NCBI RefSeq assembly: GCF_012328925.1
Contig: NZ_JAAXLS010000002.1
Span: forward strand, 496,001-560,000
DNA length: 64,000 nucleotides
Direction of reading: 5' to 3'
From: Amycolatopsis acididurans
GTDB lineage: Bacteria > Actinomycetota > Actinomycetes > Mycobacteriales > Pseudonocardiaceae
Numbering within the stretch: the first letter of the stretch is position 1; every line of letters begins with the position of its first letter. This document shows, piece after piece, positions 44,456 to 55,357 of this stretch. The translations under genes and the position numbers were made by a program. Below the pieces are notes generated by a model, which was not told the origin of the DNA, did not search any database, and was given only the letters and a program-made list of their open reading frames with translations.

Positions 44456-45911
44456 TTCCCGCCTCCGTTTCCGGCTCGGTGTGGGCTTGGATCGTCGTGC
44501 AGTGATCCAGCGACCACACGCCACCCGAACGGCCGATACCGCTCGCGTGGTTGCCCCCGAACGGAGCGGCACCGTGGCGCCGCGTCGTGTTGATGCCGAC
44601 CTGTGCCGCGCGCAGCCGGCGGGCGATCGAGCGGGCCGCGCCGACATCGGCCGAGAAGACGTAGTCGGTCAGGGCGTAGCGGGTGCTGTTGGCGGCCGCG
44701 ACGGCTTCGTCGTCACCGTTGCTGCGCATCACGCTGAGGACCGGGCCGAAGACCTCTTCACGCATGATCGTGTTTTCCGGGTCGCACCCGGTCACGAGGG
44801 TCGGCGCCGCGAAGAAACCCCTGGCGGGCAGGTCTTCCCGCCGCTCGACGGTGCATCCCTCGGCCGAGGCCGTCCGCACCAGGTCGTCGATTTTGGCTCG
44901 CTGGACGGCGGAGATGACCGGGCCGACCGTCGTCGCGGGATCGTGCGGATCCCCAATCCGGAGCCCGGCAAGGCGCTCGCGCAGCCGTGCGACGACCGCG
45001 TCGTGCACGGCGGTGTCGGCGATGATCCGGGCCGGCGTGAGACACACCTGTCCTGATTGGACAGTCCAGGTCCGGGTGATCGACGCGGCCACGACGCCGG
45101 GGTCCGCGTCGGCCCGCACCACCACGGCTCCCTTACCGCCGAGCTCGAGCAGGAGCGGTTTCATGGCGTCGGAGGCGTCCCGGTGGATCTGGATCCCGAC
45201 CGCGGTGCTGCCGGTGAAGCTGACCGCGCCGACGGCGGGGTTGTTGACCAGTGCGGAGCCGACCGCGGCCGATTCGCCGGTGAGCAGGTTGACCGCCCCG
45301 GCGGGCGCGCCGACCTCGGCGAGGCCGTCGCGAAGCGCCTCGGCCAGCGCGACGACCAGCAACGGGTCCTGCGGGGCGGGTTTCATCACGACGCTGTTGC
45401 CGGCGAACAGGGCGGGCACGATCTTGCCGACCATGGCCAGCAGCGGGAAGTTGTACGGGCTGATGCAGGCCACCACGCCCACCGGAACCCGCCGGACCGT
45501 GCTCGTCAGTCCGGAACCAGGCGGAGGCGACGGGACATCGAGCGAGCTCTCGGGCATCGCGGCCCACTGCTCGAGCCGGGTGATCGCCGCCCCGACCTGT
45601 GTGGCGGTCGCGACGTCGACGAGCGCGCCGGTGTCACGTACCGCGAGCTCGATCAGCTCGGCACGGCGCTGCGCGAGCGAGCGCGCCGCCGCCGCGAGGA
45701 CCGCCCGGCGCTTGTCGAGGCCGAGCGCGGACCAAGCGGGGAATGCCTCGGCCGCCGCGCGGGCCGCGACGTCCGCGTCCGTGGCGAGGCAGTCCGCGGC
45801 GGTTCCGAGTACCTCGCCGGTGGCGGGGTCGAGCACCTCGTAGGACTTGCCCGCCGGGTACGGGTCGCCGCCGATCATCGCTGTGGCGGACATGACCGCC
45901 GCGCCGGTCAC
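44448..45911 (-). CDS. Aldehyde dehydrogenase
   Basis: A 487-residue NAD(P) aldehyde dehydrogenase: ISPYNFPLLAMVGKIVPALFAGNSVVMKPAPQDPL (cofactor), SFTGSTAVG, general base Glu in LLLELGGKGAVVV and nucleophile Cys in SGQVCLTPARI. The end FGGNHASGIGRSGG is canonical. It turns the aldehyde from the neighbouring alcohol dehydrogenase into the acid for CoA activation. I chose the GTG at 45911 (GTGA overlap with the ADH stop and GGAGA upstream); ATG 45893 is an alternative. Confidence 0.92.
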   Translation of the reverse strand: MTGAAVMSATAMIGGDPYPAGKSYEVLDPATGEVLGTAADCLATDADVAARAAAEAFPAWSALGLDKRRAVLAAAARSLAQRRAELIELAVRDTGALVDVATATQVGAAITRLEQWAAMPESSLDVPSPPPGSGLTSTVRRVPVGVVACISPYNFPLLAMVGKIVPALFAGNSVVMKPAPQDPLLVVALAEALRDGLAEVGAPAGAVNLLTGESAAVGSALVNNPAVGAVSFTGSTAVGIQIHRDASDAMKPLLLELGGKGAVVVRADADPGVVAASITRTWTVQSGQVCLTPARIIADTAVHDAVVARLRERLAGLRIGDPHDPATTVGPVISAVQRAKIDDLVRTASAEGCTVERREDLPARGFFAAPTLVTGCDPENTIMREEVFGPVLSVMRSNGDDEAVAAANSTRYALTDYVFSADVGAARSIARRLRAAQVGINTTRRHGAAPFGGNHASGIGRSGGVWSLDHCTTIQAHTEPETEAGNA

Positions 45912-46990
45912 GACCCGTCTCCCGTTGGCTCGCCGGCTGCCAGGTCGAATACACCGCGATCGAGTTCTCCCGCCCGCAGTCGCTCCACCAGCCGCGCGCC
46001 CTGGCTCAGCGGGACCACGTCGGTGACGAGCGGATCGAGATCGATCTCGCCGGCCAGGTACCGGCGAGCGAGATCCGGGATGAAGCGGTGCGGGTCGACC
46101 GAACCCATCCGGCAGCCCAGCACCGCCTTGTCCTGGAACAGCCGCCGCATCGCGAAGGTGATGTTCGTGCCCTCGGGCGGCAGCCCCACCATCACCGCCC
46201 GGCCGCCCCATGCCAGCGCGTCGATACCCGCCGCCAGCAGTTCCGGCCGGCCCACGCACTCGAACACGGCGTCGAAACCGTTCGGCGCCACCGCGGTGGC
46301 GATGGCGGCGACCTCGCCCACCCGGAAGTCCGTCGCACCCAGCCTGCGGGCGATGGATTCCTTGCGGGGGTTGGTATCGCAGACCACGACCGAATCCGCT
46401 CCCGCGACCTTCGCCGCCTGGATCACGTTCAGCCCGATTCCGCCGGCGCCGATGACCAGTACCGACTCGCCGCGCTGCACCCTGGCCCGTTCCCAGACCG
46501 CACCGAACCCGGTGATCACGGCGCAGCCGAGCAGCGCCGCGATGGTGTCCGGGAGAGCGTCGGGAACGGGAATCACCTGAGCTTCGGTCACGACGGTCCG
46601 GCGTGCGAAGGCGCCGATGCGAACGAACTGGTGGACCTTCTCGCCGGCCCGGCTGAACACCGTCTGCATCGGCTCGCTCGTGCCCCGGCAGAGGGTTGGG
46701 CGGCCCGCGCGGCATGCCGCGCACCGCCCGCAGGTCCGCAGCGGCGAAAGCACGACCTTCTGTCCGATTCGGGCGGTGACTCCCGGACCGCGGGCTACGA
46801 TGACTCCGGCCGCTTCGTGACCGAGGACGACGGGCACCGGCTGCTCGATGTCACCGTCGACGCCTTTGAGGTCGCTGTGACAGAGACCGGCGGCCTCGAT
46901 GCGGACCGCCACCTCGCCGGCGAGCGGCTCACGCACCTCGATGTCGCCCACCGTGTCGAGCCGGGCACCGGTCCACAGCAGGGCTTTCAT
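45908..46990 (-). CDS. Zn-dependent medium-chain alcohol dehydrogenase
   Basis: A 360-residue zinc alcohol dehydrogenase. Catalytic zinc region GLCHSDLKGV and GHEAAGVIV; structural zinc Cys in CGRCAACRAGRPTLC; NAD site VIGAGGIGLNVIQ. ATG at 46990 with CAGGAGG upstream; the longer frame to 47059 lacks support. First gene of the long minus-strand array, divergent from the acyl-CoA dehydrogenase at 47175 over a 184-bp AT-rich control region. Substrate is probably a primary alcohol entering the pathway. Confidence 0.92.
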   Translation of the reverse strand: MKALLWTGARLDTVGDIEVREPLAGEVAVRIEAAGLCHSDLKGVDGDIEQPVPVVLGHEAAGVIVARGPGVTARIGQKVVLSPLRTCGRCAACRAGRPTLCRGTSEPMQTVFSRAGEKVHQFVRIGAFARRTVVTEAQVIPVPDALPDTIAALLGCAVITGFGAVWERARVQRGESVLVIGAGGIGLNVIQAAKVAGADSVVVCDTNPRKESIARRLGATDFRVGEVAAIATAVAPNGFDAVFECVGRPELLAAGIDALAWGGRAVMVGLPPEGTNITFAMRRLFQDKAVLGCRMGSVDPHRFIPDLARRYLAGEIDLDPLVTDVVPLSQGARLVERLRAGELDRGVFDLAAGEPTGDGS

Positions 46991-47047
46991 AGGGCCTCCT
47001 GCACTTCGCTGTGTTGGCGAGCGAACGCTAACCCGGATTTCTAGCAG

Positions 47048-47086
47048 GTGGAAGATCATTTGACTGAGCTGAAGACAAATTTTATT
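47048..47086. promoter_or_regulatory. AT-rich operator shared with the 23.4-kb region
   Basis: Contains the GTGGAA half-site (47048-47053), ATTTGACTGAG (47058-47068, the reverse complement of CTCAGTCAAAT at 23438-23448) and CAAATTTTATT (47076-47086, identical to 23444-23454). It lies in the divergent region that drives both large arrays, so the IclR regulator at 24.5 kb probably acts here too. Confidence 0.6.
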
Positions 47087-47174
47087 CAGTTGAAATTTAT
47101 TTTGCTGAGAGAAATTCCGCGGTTAGCATCCGCGTGCCGCTGACCCAGCGGCGACGACCGCGGAGAAGGGGCCG

Positions 47175-48341
47175 ATGAACACCTCACTGAGCCTGCCCCC
47201 GGCCACCCTCTCGCACGCAGCCGAGTCGGTTCGCGCCGAGATACGGGCATTCCTGGAGGCGGAGATCGCCGCTGGTTCGTTCACTCCGCGAGTGGACTCG
47301 TGGCTGAGTGGCGTCGACCCCGGCTTCTCCCGTGAGCTCGGACGGCGCGGCTGGCTCGGGATGACATGGCCCGTGAAGTACGGCGGTCAGGAGCGCTCCG
47401 CCATGGAGCGTTACGCCGTGACCGAGGAACTGCTGGCCGCGGGCGCACCGGTGGCGGCGCACTGGATCGCCGACCGGCAGTCCGCTCCCGCGATCCTTCG
47501 CTACGGCACGGAAGAACAGCGCGCGACACTGCTCCCCCGGATCGCCGCCGGCGAGTGCTACTTCGTCATCGGGATGTCCGAACCGGACTCGGGATCGGAC
47601 CTCGCGTCGATCCGGACCCGCGCCGACCGCGACGCCGACGGTGACTGGGTGCTCAACGGGGCGAAGATCTGGACCTCGAACGCCCACCACGCGCATTACG
47701 CCATCGTCCTGGCACGCACCTCACCGCCCGGCGACGGACCCCGAGGACGCCACGAGGGCCTCTCGCAGCTCGTCGTCGACCTCACCAGCCCGGGACTGAC
47801 GATCAACCCGATCCGGATCCTCGACGGTGGGCACCACTTCAACGAAGTGGTGTTCGACAATGTCGTCGTGCCCGCCGGGCGGCTGCTCGGCACGGAAGGA
47901 CAGGGCTGGCGGCAGGTCACGGCGGAGCTCGCGTTCGAACGTTCCGGGCCCGAGCGGTGGCTGTCCACCTTCCTGGTGCTGACCGAGTTCGCACGCCATG
48001 CCAGGGAAACGGGGGATCCCGCACACCTGGCCACGCTGGGCCGGTTGTCTTCGCGGCTGCTCGCCCTGCGCCAGCTGTCGCTGCGCATCGCCGCGGCGCT
48101 GGACCGCGGCGAGCTGCCGGACGTGCCGGCGGCACTGGTGAAGGATGCGGGCACGACCTTCGAAGGCGATGTCATCGACGAGATACGCCGGGTCGCCGAA
48201 GTCGTGCCGTCCCTCGACGGCCCGGACCCGCTGAGCCGCGCGCTGGCAGGAGCGCAACTGCACGCCCCGGGCTATACCCTGCGCGGCGGCACGACGGAGA
48301 TCCTGCGCGGGATCGTCGCCCGGGGTCTGGGCCTGCGGTGA
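47175..48341 (+). CDS. Acyl-CoA dehydrogenase (Glu-containing subunit)
   Basis: A 388-residue ACAD: GWLGMTWPVKYGGQERSAMERY, FVIGMSEPDSGSDLASIRTRA, NGAKIWTSNAHHAHY and C-terminal GYTLRGGTTEILRGIVARGLGLR with the catalytic Glu. ATG at 47175 with GGAGAAGGGG upstream. The next gene, 34 bp downstream, encodes a Glu-lacking ACAD; the pair resembles the alpha2beta2 dehydrogenases of actinobacterial sterol and bile-acid side-chain degradation. Confidence 0.92.
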   Translation: MNTSLSLPPATLSHAAESVRAEIRAFLEAEIAAGSFTPRVDSWLSGVDPGFSRELGRRGWLGMTWPVKYGGQERSAMERYAVTEELLAAGAPVAAHWIADRQSAPAILRYGTEEQRATLLPRIAAGECYFVIGMSEPDSGSDLASIRTRADRDADGDWVLNGAKIWTSNAHHAHYAIVLARTSPPGDGPRGRHEGLSQLVVDLTSPGLTINPIRILDGGHHFNEVVFDNVVVPAGRLLGTEGQGWRQVTAELAFERSGPERWLSTFLVLTEFARHARETGDPAHLATLGRLSSRLLALRQLSLRIAAALDRGELPDVPAALVKDAGTTFEGDVIDEIRRVAEVVPSLDGPDPLSRALAGAQLHAPGYTLRGGTTEILRGIVARGLGLR

Positions 48342-48375
48342 AGACGGCGAGCACGCGGGGGCAAGGAGTGAAATC

Positions 48376-49407
48376 GTGACGGACCAGGACCTCGTCGTCG
48401 ACACCGTGCGGGACATTCTCACCGCACACGAGCCCTTCGACCTGTCCCCGGATCGCCCCTGGAATGCAGCCCTGTGGCAGACCCTGGCCGGGACGGGGAT
48501 GACGGGCGTCGGGCTACCGGAAGCCCAAGGAGGATCCGGGGGCTCACCGGCGGACGCCGTGGCCGTGGTCGCGACCTTGGCCGAGGGAGCCGCCGCGGTA
48601 CCGGCCGCGGAGTCGTTGCTCGTCGCCGGACCGTCCCTTGTGGACGCCGGTGTTCCACTGCCGGACATGACGGAACCGCTGACCATCGTCTGCGGTGACA
48701 CGCTTACCGCAACCGGTTCCGGCACCCTCCGCCTCACCGGGACCGCCGCGGACGTCCCGTGGGGGACGGTGGCGCGGCGCGCGGTCGTGCTGGCCACGAC
48801 GAACGGCGGCACCGCCCTCGGCGTTGCCGACCTGCCCCGGCCGCGATCGGTGCGGCGGAACCTCGCCGGTGAGCCGCTCGGTTTCGTCGAGTTCGACGGC
48901 GTCGAGATGAGCGCGGCAGGCCTCGCGCCCGCCGCGGCGGATGTGGTCCGGGCACGATTCGCCCTCGCACGGGCGGTGCAGCTGTCGGCCGCTATGCGGC
49001 AGGTGCTGGCCTGGACCGTCGGCTACGCGGGAGAGCGTGTCCAGTTCGGACGTCCGATCGGGAAGTTCCAGGCGGTGCAGACCGAAATCGCGCGGATGGC
49101 CGCCGAGGTGAGCGCTTCGACCGCACTGACCGACGCGGCCGTCGACGCCCTGGGCACGCCCTCGTTCGTCCTCGCCGCGGCAGCGGCGAAGGTGCGCGCC
49201 GGATCGGCTGTCGAAATCGTGGCCAGGTACGCGCATCAAGTGCATGGCGCGATCGGCTTCACCCAGGAACACCGCCTGCACCACCTGACCCGGCGATTGT
49301 GGGCGTGGCGCGACGAAGCGGGCGGCGAGCTCGCGTGGTCGCGCGTCCTCGGGACCGCGCTCGCCGGCCCGCAGGGGCTGTGGCCTGGCCTCACCGCGAT
49401 CGCCTGA
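48376..49407 (+). CDS. Acyl-CoA dehydrogenase-like partner subunit (no catalytic Glu)
   Basis: A 343-residue ACAD-fold protein, short and divergent in its middle domain. The C-domain is recognisable (GERVQFGRPIGKFQAVQTEIARMAAEV, YAHQVHGAIGFTQEHRLHHLTRRLWAWRDE). The GGTxE loop is absent. It probably heteromerises with the product of the preceding gene. GTG at 48376 with AAGGAG 7 bp upstream. Confidence 0.88.
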   Translation: MTDQDLVVDTVRDILTAHEPFDLSPDRPWNAALWQTLAGTGMTGVGLPEAQGGSGGSPADAVAVVATLAEGAAAVPAAESLLVAGPSLVDAGVPLPDMTEPLTIVCGDTLTATGSGTLRLTGTAADVPWGTVARRAVVLATTNGGTALGVADLPRPRSVRRNLAGEPLGFVEFDGVEMSAAGLAPAAADVVRARFALARAVQLSAAMRQVLAWTVGYAGERVQFGRPIGKFQAVQTEIARMAAEVSASTALTDAAVDALGTPSFVLAAAAAKVRAGSAVEIVARYAHQVHGAIGFTQEHRLHHLTRRLWAWRDEAGGELAWSRVLGTALAGPQGLWPGLTAIA

Positions 49408-49436
49408 CCGGCCCCACATCCTTGAGAAGGAGGATC

Positions 49437-50627
<1,191 letters not shown>

Positions 50628-50656
50628 GCCCGCGACCGGATACGAAGGAGTACTGA

Positions 50657-51424
50657 GTGGACATCAACGGTGTTTCCGCTGTGGTGACGGGAGGCGCGTC
50701 GGGGCTGGGGCTCGCGACCGTCCGCCGGCTGCTCGACGGCGGAGCGGGCTCGGTCGTCATCGCCGACCTGCCGACGTCGAACGGCGAGGGCGTGGCGGCA
50801 GAACTCGGCGAGCGGGCACGCTTCGTCCCCGCCGACGTGCGCAGCGAGGCCGAGATGAACGCGGTGTTCGACGCCGCGTGCGAGGCAGCACCGCTCCGCG
50901 TGCTGGTGCACTGCGCCGGGCGTGGCGGAGCCGTACGGCTCGTCGGACGTGACGGGCAGCCGGGCTCTCTGGAGATCTACACCGAGGTCGTCGGGATCAA
51001 CCTCATCGGCACGTTCAACGTACTGCGGCTCGCCGCGGCCCGGATGGCGGCCAACGAGCCGCTCGACGGCGACCGCGGGGTGTGCGTCCTGACCGCGTCG
51101 GTGGCGGCGTTCGAAGGACAGATCGGGCAGATTCCTTATGCCTCGGCCAAAGCCGGGATCGTCGGTATGACCATCGTGGCCGCACGCGACCTGGCGGGCA
51201 AGAACATTCGCGTGTGCACGATCGCCCCCGGCACCTTCGACACGCCGCTGCTCGCCCGCCTGTCCGAGGACGTCCGCTCCTCGCTCGCCGCGACGGTTCC
51301 GCACCCGAGCCGGCTGGGACAGCCCGACGAGTACGCCAAACTCGCCTTGTCCATTATCGACAACGGCATGCTCAACGGCGAGACCGTCCGTCTCGACGGC
51401 GCGATCCGGATGGCCCCGCGGTGA
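50657..51424 (+). CDS. Short-chain dehydrogenase (3-hydroxyacyl-CoA dehydrogenase type 2-like)
   Basis: A 255-residue [26 protein letters not shown], and the catalytic [21 protein letters not shown]. The phrases AAFEGQIGQ and [12 protein letters not shown] are typical of the HSD17B10/3-hydroxy-2-methylbutyryl-CoA dehydrogenase group, which oxidises branched 3-hydroxyacyl-CoAs. GTG at 50657 with AAGGAG upstream; the stop overlaps the next crotonase start (GTGA). Fits thiolase upstream and hydratases downstream. Confidence 0.92.
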   Translation: MDINGVSAVVTGGASGLGLATVRRLLDGGAGSVVIADLPTSNGEGVAAELGERARFVPADVRSEAEMNAVFDAACEAAPLRVLVHCAGRGGAVRLVGRDGQPGSLEIYTEVVGINLIGTFNVLRLAAARMAANEPLDGDRGVCVLTASVAAFEGQIGQIPYASAKAGIVGMTIVAARDLAGKNIRVCTIAPGTFDTPLLARLSEDVRSSLAATVPHPSRLGQPDEYAKLALSIIDNGMLNGETVRLDGAIRMAPR

Positions 51425-52185
51425 GCGCCGTCCGCTTCGAAGTGGCCGATGGCGTCGGAGTCATCACCCTGAACCGCCCGCAGGTCCGCAACGCCATCGA
51501 CAAACCGGCCGCCGAAGCCATCGCCGCCGCACTGGACGAACTGGACGCGCGGCCCGATGCGCGAGTCGGTGTGCTCACCGGCGCCGGTGCCGTGTTCTGT
51601 GCGGGCATGGACCTCAAGGCGTTCAGCGCGACCGGCGAGCGGCCCGTCACGCACGGCCGGGGCGGCTTCGGCATCGTCGAGCGTCCCCCGGCCACGCCGC
51701 TGATCGCCGCGGTCGAGGGCCGTGCCCTGGGCGGTGGGTTAGAGATCGCCTTGGCGTGCGACGTCATCGTCGCGGCCGAAAACGCCGAGTTCGGCCTGCC
51801 CGAGGTCAAGCGCGGGCTCGTCGCCGCGGCCGGCGGTGTGCTGCGCCTGCCCCATCGGCTCCCGCGCAACGTCGCGATGGAAATGGTGCTGCGCGGCGTT
51901 GCCGTCCCGGCCGCCGAACTGCACCGGTTCGGGCTCGTCAACCGGCTGGCCGAGCCGGGGCGGGCACTGGACGAGGCACTCGCACTGGCCCGCGAAATCG
52001 CGTCGAACGCCCCGCTCGCGGTGCGGACTTCCAAGCTGCTGGTGAACGCCTCGGCCGACTGGACGGCCGCCGAAGCCTTCGACCGCCAGCGACCGCACAC
52101 CGATCTCGTGCGCAACTCGGCCGACGCCGCCGAGGGCGCCCGGGCGTTCGCAGAGAAACGCGCACCCGTCTGGACCGGCTCATGA
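51421..52185 (+). CDS. Enoyl-CoA hydratase-family protein
   Basis: A 254-residue crotonase: VGVLTGAGAVFCAGMDLKAF (oxyanion, residues about 52-71), AVEGRALGGGLEIALACDVIVAAENAEFGLPEVKRGLVAAAGGVLRLP. A Glu is present in PEVKRG; the second hydratase Glu position is not Glu. Similar to actinobacterial EchA proteins. Starts at GTG 51421 inside the SDR stop and ends overlapping the next crotonase by 4 bp. Confidence 0.9.
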   Translation: MSAVRFEVADGVGVITLNRPQVRNAIDKPAAEAIAAALDELDARPDARVGVLTGAGAVFCAGMDLKAFSATGERPVTHGRGGFGIVERPPATPLIAAVEGRALGGGLEIALACDVIVAAENAEFGLPEVKRGLVAAAGGVLRLPHRLPRNVAMEMVLRGVAVPAAELHRFGLVNRLAEPGRALDEALALAREIASNAPLAVRTSKLLVNASADWTAAEAFDRQRPHTDLVRNSADAAEGARAFAEKRAPVWTGS

Positions 52186-52940
52186 CCAGTGAAGTACGCA
52201 CGAGCGTCGAGAACGGCGCCGCACTGCTGACCGTGTCGAATCCGGCGCGCCGCAACGCGATGAACCTCGACCTCTCCGCGAAGCTCGTCGCGGCCATTGA
52301 CGCCGTGACCGCGGACACGAGGGTCGGTGCGGTCGTGATCACCGGCGATCCGCCGGCCTTCTGCGCGGGCGGCGATCTGTCCGAACTGGAGGGTGCCGAT
52401 CTCCCGCGGCTGCACGACGTTTACGCCGGCTTTCTCGCGGTGGCGAACTGCACGCTACCCACGATCGCCGCTGTCAACGGAGCTGCCGTCGGGGCCGGGC
52501 TGAACCTCGCCCTTGCCTGCGACCTCCGGCTCGCCGGCCCCGGCGCCCGATTCGACGCCCGCTTCATGCAGCTCGGGCTGCATCCCGGTGGTGGCTACAC
52601 CTGGATGGTGCAGCGCGCACTGGGTCTCCAGGGCGCCAAGGCACTGACCCTGTTCAGCGAAGTCCTCGACGCGGCCGACGCCGAGCGCGCCGGACTCGTC
52701 TGGCGGCGTTACGACAACGACGAGGACCTCGTGCGGGCGGCGAAGCACATGGCGGAGCGGGCAGCTTCCGCACCCCGCCCGCTGGTCGAGACCACCAAGG
52801 CGACGATGCGCGTCACAGCCGGGGCGATGTCCCACACCGAAGCCACCGAGATCGAAGTGACGTCGCAGGCCGCGTCGGTCAGATCGGAGGAGTTCCGCGC
52901 GCGCGTCCGCGCCCTCCGGGCACGAATCAGCACCAGCTGA
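52182..52940 (+). CDS. Enoyl-CoA hydratase/isomerase-family protein
   Basis: A 252-residue crotonase: VVITGDPPAFCAGGDLSELEG, AVNGAAVGAGLNLALACDLRLAGPGARFDARFMQLGLHPGGGYTWMVQRALG. PGGGYTW resembles isomerase-type active sites more than the classic hydratase. Last gene of the plus-strand array; it converges on the PAP2/flippase fusion gene with 26 bp between. No clear terminator hairpin is visible. Confidence 0.9.
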   Translation: MTSEVRTSVENGAALLTVSNPARRNAMNLDLSAKLVAAIDAVTADTRVGAVVITGDPPAFCAGGDLSELEGADLPRLHDVYAGFLAVANCTLPTIAAVNGAAVGAGLNLALACDLRLAGPGARFDARFMQLGLHPGGGYTWMVQRALGLQGAKALTLFSEVLDAADAERAGLVWRRYDNDEDLVRAAKHMAERAASAPRPLVETTKATMRVTAGAMSHTEATEIEVTSQAASVRSEEFRARVRALRARISTS

Positions 52941-52966
52941 GACGGCTGCGCGACGACATCGGCCGC

Positions 52967-55357
52967 TCACACGATCCGGCGGTGCTGGAGATACCGGAAC
53001 ACCGCGATGCCCGGCAGGACCGGGAGCCAGTAGGTGAGCACCCGCGACACCAGCACGGCGGCCACGGCGCCGGCCGGTCCGACGCCGACCGCGACAAGGC
53101 TGCCGACCGTCAACGACTCGACCGCGCCGAGGCCGCCGGGGGTCGGAATGATGTGGCCGAAGGTGTGGCCGATCACGAACGCGGTGACCACCGCGAAGAC
53201 GGGCACCGTGGAGTGGAACGCGGCCAGGCTGGTGACCAGCCCGAGCCCGGACACGGCCAGGTAGGCGGCGGCCCCGCCCCACAGCTGCAGGGCGCGGACG
53301 GGTTGCCGCATCGTCGCCAGGAGCTCGCGCAGCACCCGCAGCGCGGGCTGGACGACCCTGCGCCGCCCCCACGGTGAGCCGAGCACCGCGGCGCCGGCCA
53401 CGATCACGGCGGCGGCGCTCGCGATGACCGGCCAGCCGAACGGGATCCTGACCTTGGTGAGCATTCCCGCGCTGCCGAGCGCGAACGCCCCGGCCACCGA
53501 CCAGAGCCCGCCGATCACCCCGGTCGCCGCGACGTTGAGCATCGAGACCCCGACCGCCTGCGCGCGCCGGATGCCCAGGCGCTCCATGAAGGCGAGGTTG
53601 ATGCCGAAGAAGCCCACCCCGCCGGGCGTGGTGCGGCCGGTGAACGCGGCCGCGAACTGCACTCCGGTGGTGCGCCAGAACGGCAGGGCGGTCGCGCTCG
53701 CGCCGACCATCGACACGGCGGACAGCACGATCGCCAGCAGCCCGGTGCCCACGGTCGCGGCCAGCCAGCCCCAACCGGCCTGCGCGACCAGGTCGAGCAC
53801 GCTGCGCAGGGTCGCCACCTGCGGCAGCAGCGTGTATATCGCCGCGCCGACCAGCAGCAGGCCGATCACCCGGCTCGGCCGGACGGGAGAACGGAAGGTC
53901 GGCAGCGGCCGGTCGATCTGGTCGGCGAGCGTCTCGCGAAGATCGGTCAGTGTCTCGCGCTGGCTGCGTAACTGCCGGCGGATCCGCCGCGGCAGCGCGA
54001 GTGTCTGAAGGTAGTTCAGCGCCGGCTCGAGCCGGTCCGGGGGCAGTGCCTTGACGGCGCTGGCCACCGCCCGTTCGACTCCCACGAGCGACGCGATCGA
54101 CACCAGCGCTTCGGCGATGTCCTGATCCGTCCTGGCCCTCGTGGCACCGGCCTTGCTCAGGGTCAGGTTCAGCAGCCACGGCCTGCCGTCGCCGTCCACG
54201 AGCACGTTCTTGGCTCGCAGGTCGTGATGGGCGATCCGGGCGTCGCCGAGGTTCGCGATGTGCCCCCACAACGCCTCGAGCAAAGGCTCGGAGATCTCCC
54301 CCGGCGCCAGCCGGGTCAGCCTGCGGCCGTCGATGTGGCGGCGCACCAGCAACGCCGACCCGTCGGGTGCCCGGCAGGCCAGGACCATGGGTGGGGTCGG
54401 TACCCCGCCGCGCTCGGCGAGCATCGTCACCAGAGCTTCGTGTTCGGCCTCGTGATAGGTGCTCGACAGCGGCGGCTCGTCCTCCACCTCCAGTGAGGCG
54501 AGCAGCCGCCGCAGCCGGTACCACAGACCGGCGCGCCGCCGCAGGCGCCGCACGACCTCCACCCGCAGCCTGTCGGGCGAATCCGTGGTGGTGACCACGA
54601 ACTCCAGCGGTCCGCGTCCGTGTGCCCGGATCGGCGTCACCGCGGCCGGTTCGAGGCCGGCTTGTTCGAGTGCCTGGAACACCACCGTGGCCGACGTCCG
54701 GCGGCCCGGCGCGCCCAGCACCAGATGGAACGCCCCGCCGATGCCCCAGCCGAGGAAGACCCCGGCGAACACGTCGACCGGGAGGTTGTGCCCGAGGTAC
54801 ACGCCCGCGACACCGGTGAGCACCACGATCACCCACCCGGCACGGCGGTAGCCGGATTTGATGTACGGCGCGGCCACCGCCACCACCGCGGCGGCCATCA
54901 CGGCATGCGTCGCGGGAAACGGGAAGCCGTCCCCCGGCGGCGGCCGGACACCGGGCCCCAGCAACGCCGGGGACACCTGCCTGCTGCCGATGAGGAGGTC
55001 GGCGACCTTGGCCAGCGCCCAGCCGACCGCACCGGCGGCGGCACAGTGCAGGCCCAGCCGGATCCGCTTGGTGTAGAGCGCCACCGCCGAGACCGCCACG
55101 ACACCCGCCCAGCCACCGACCCAGTCGAGCACCCGCCAGACCCCGATCGAAGCCGGCGGGATCCGCTCCAATTGCTGGTAGATGGCGGCTTCGACCGGAT
55201 TCACGGCGTGCGCCCGCACCACGAGTGAGCACAACACGAGCACCGCTATCCCGGCGACCACGGCGACCAGATCACGCGGATGCCTGCCCAGCGGCAACGC
55301 CGCCGGTCCCGGCGGCTTACCCGCCGCCGGCACTCCCAACGCGATCCGACGTCCCAC
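52967..55357 (-). CDS. PAP2-like / kinase-like / LPG-synthase-TM flippase fusion protein
   Basis: A 796-residue membrane protein with three parts. Residues about 30-215: PAP2-type segment with FPATHAVMAAAV (PATH at 148-151) and LGHNLPVDVFAG (H190, D195), but the Arg usual before YLGxH is not there. Residues about 290-420: kinase-like (RIO/APH) segment with HHDLRAKNVLVDGDGRPWLLNL, where the metal Asp is replaced (LNL). Residues about 480-796: LPG_synthase_TM/UPF0104 flippase with many helices (GGVGFFGINLAFMERLGI, IIPTPGGLGAVE). Probably handles a polyprenyl- or phospholipid-linked compound. GTG at 55357 with AAGGAA upstream. Confidence 0.85.
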   Translation of the reverse strand: MGRRIALGVPAAGKPPGPAALPLGRHPRDLVAVVAGIAVLVLCSLVVRAHAVNPVEAAIYQQLERIPPASIGVWRVLDWVGGWAGVVAVSAVALYTKRIRLGLHCAAAGAVGWALAKVADLLIGSRQVSPALLGPGVRPPPGDGFPFPATHAVMAAAVVAVAAPYIKSGYRRAGWVIVVLTGVAGVYLGHNLPVDVFAGVFLGWGIGGAFHLVLGAPGRRTSATVVFQALEQAGLEPAAVTPIRAHGRGPLEFVVTTTDSPDRLRVEVVRRLRRRAGLWYRLRRLLASLEVEDEPPLSSTYHEAEHEALVTMLAERGGVPTPPMVLACRAPDGSALLVRRHIDGRRLTRLAPGEISEPLLEALWGHIANLGDARIAHHDLRAKNVLVDGDGRPWLLNLTLSKAGATRARTDQDIAEALVSIASLVGVERAVASAVKALPPDRLEPALNYLQTLALPRRIRRQLRSQRETLTDLRETLADQIDRPLPTFRSPVRPSRVIGLLLVGAAIYTLLPQVATLRSVLDLVAQAGWGWLAATVGTGLLAIVLSAVSMVGASATALPFWRTTGVQFAAAFTGRTTPGGVGFFGINLAFMERLGIRRAQAVGVSMLNVAATGVIGGLWSVAGAFALGSAGMLTKVRIPFGWPVIASAAAVIVAGAAVLGSPWGRRRVVQPALRVLRELLATMRQPVRALQLWGGAAAYLAVSGLGLVTSLAAFHSTVPVFAVVTAFVIGHTFGHIIPTPGGLGAVESLTVGSLVAVGVGPAGAVAAVLVSRVLTYWLPVLPGIAVFRYLQHRRIV

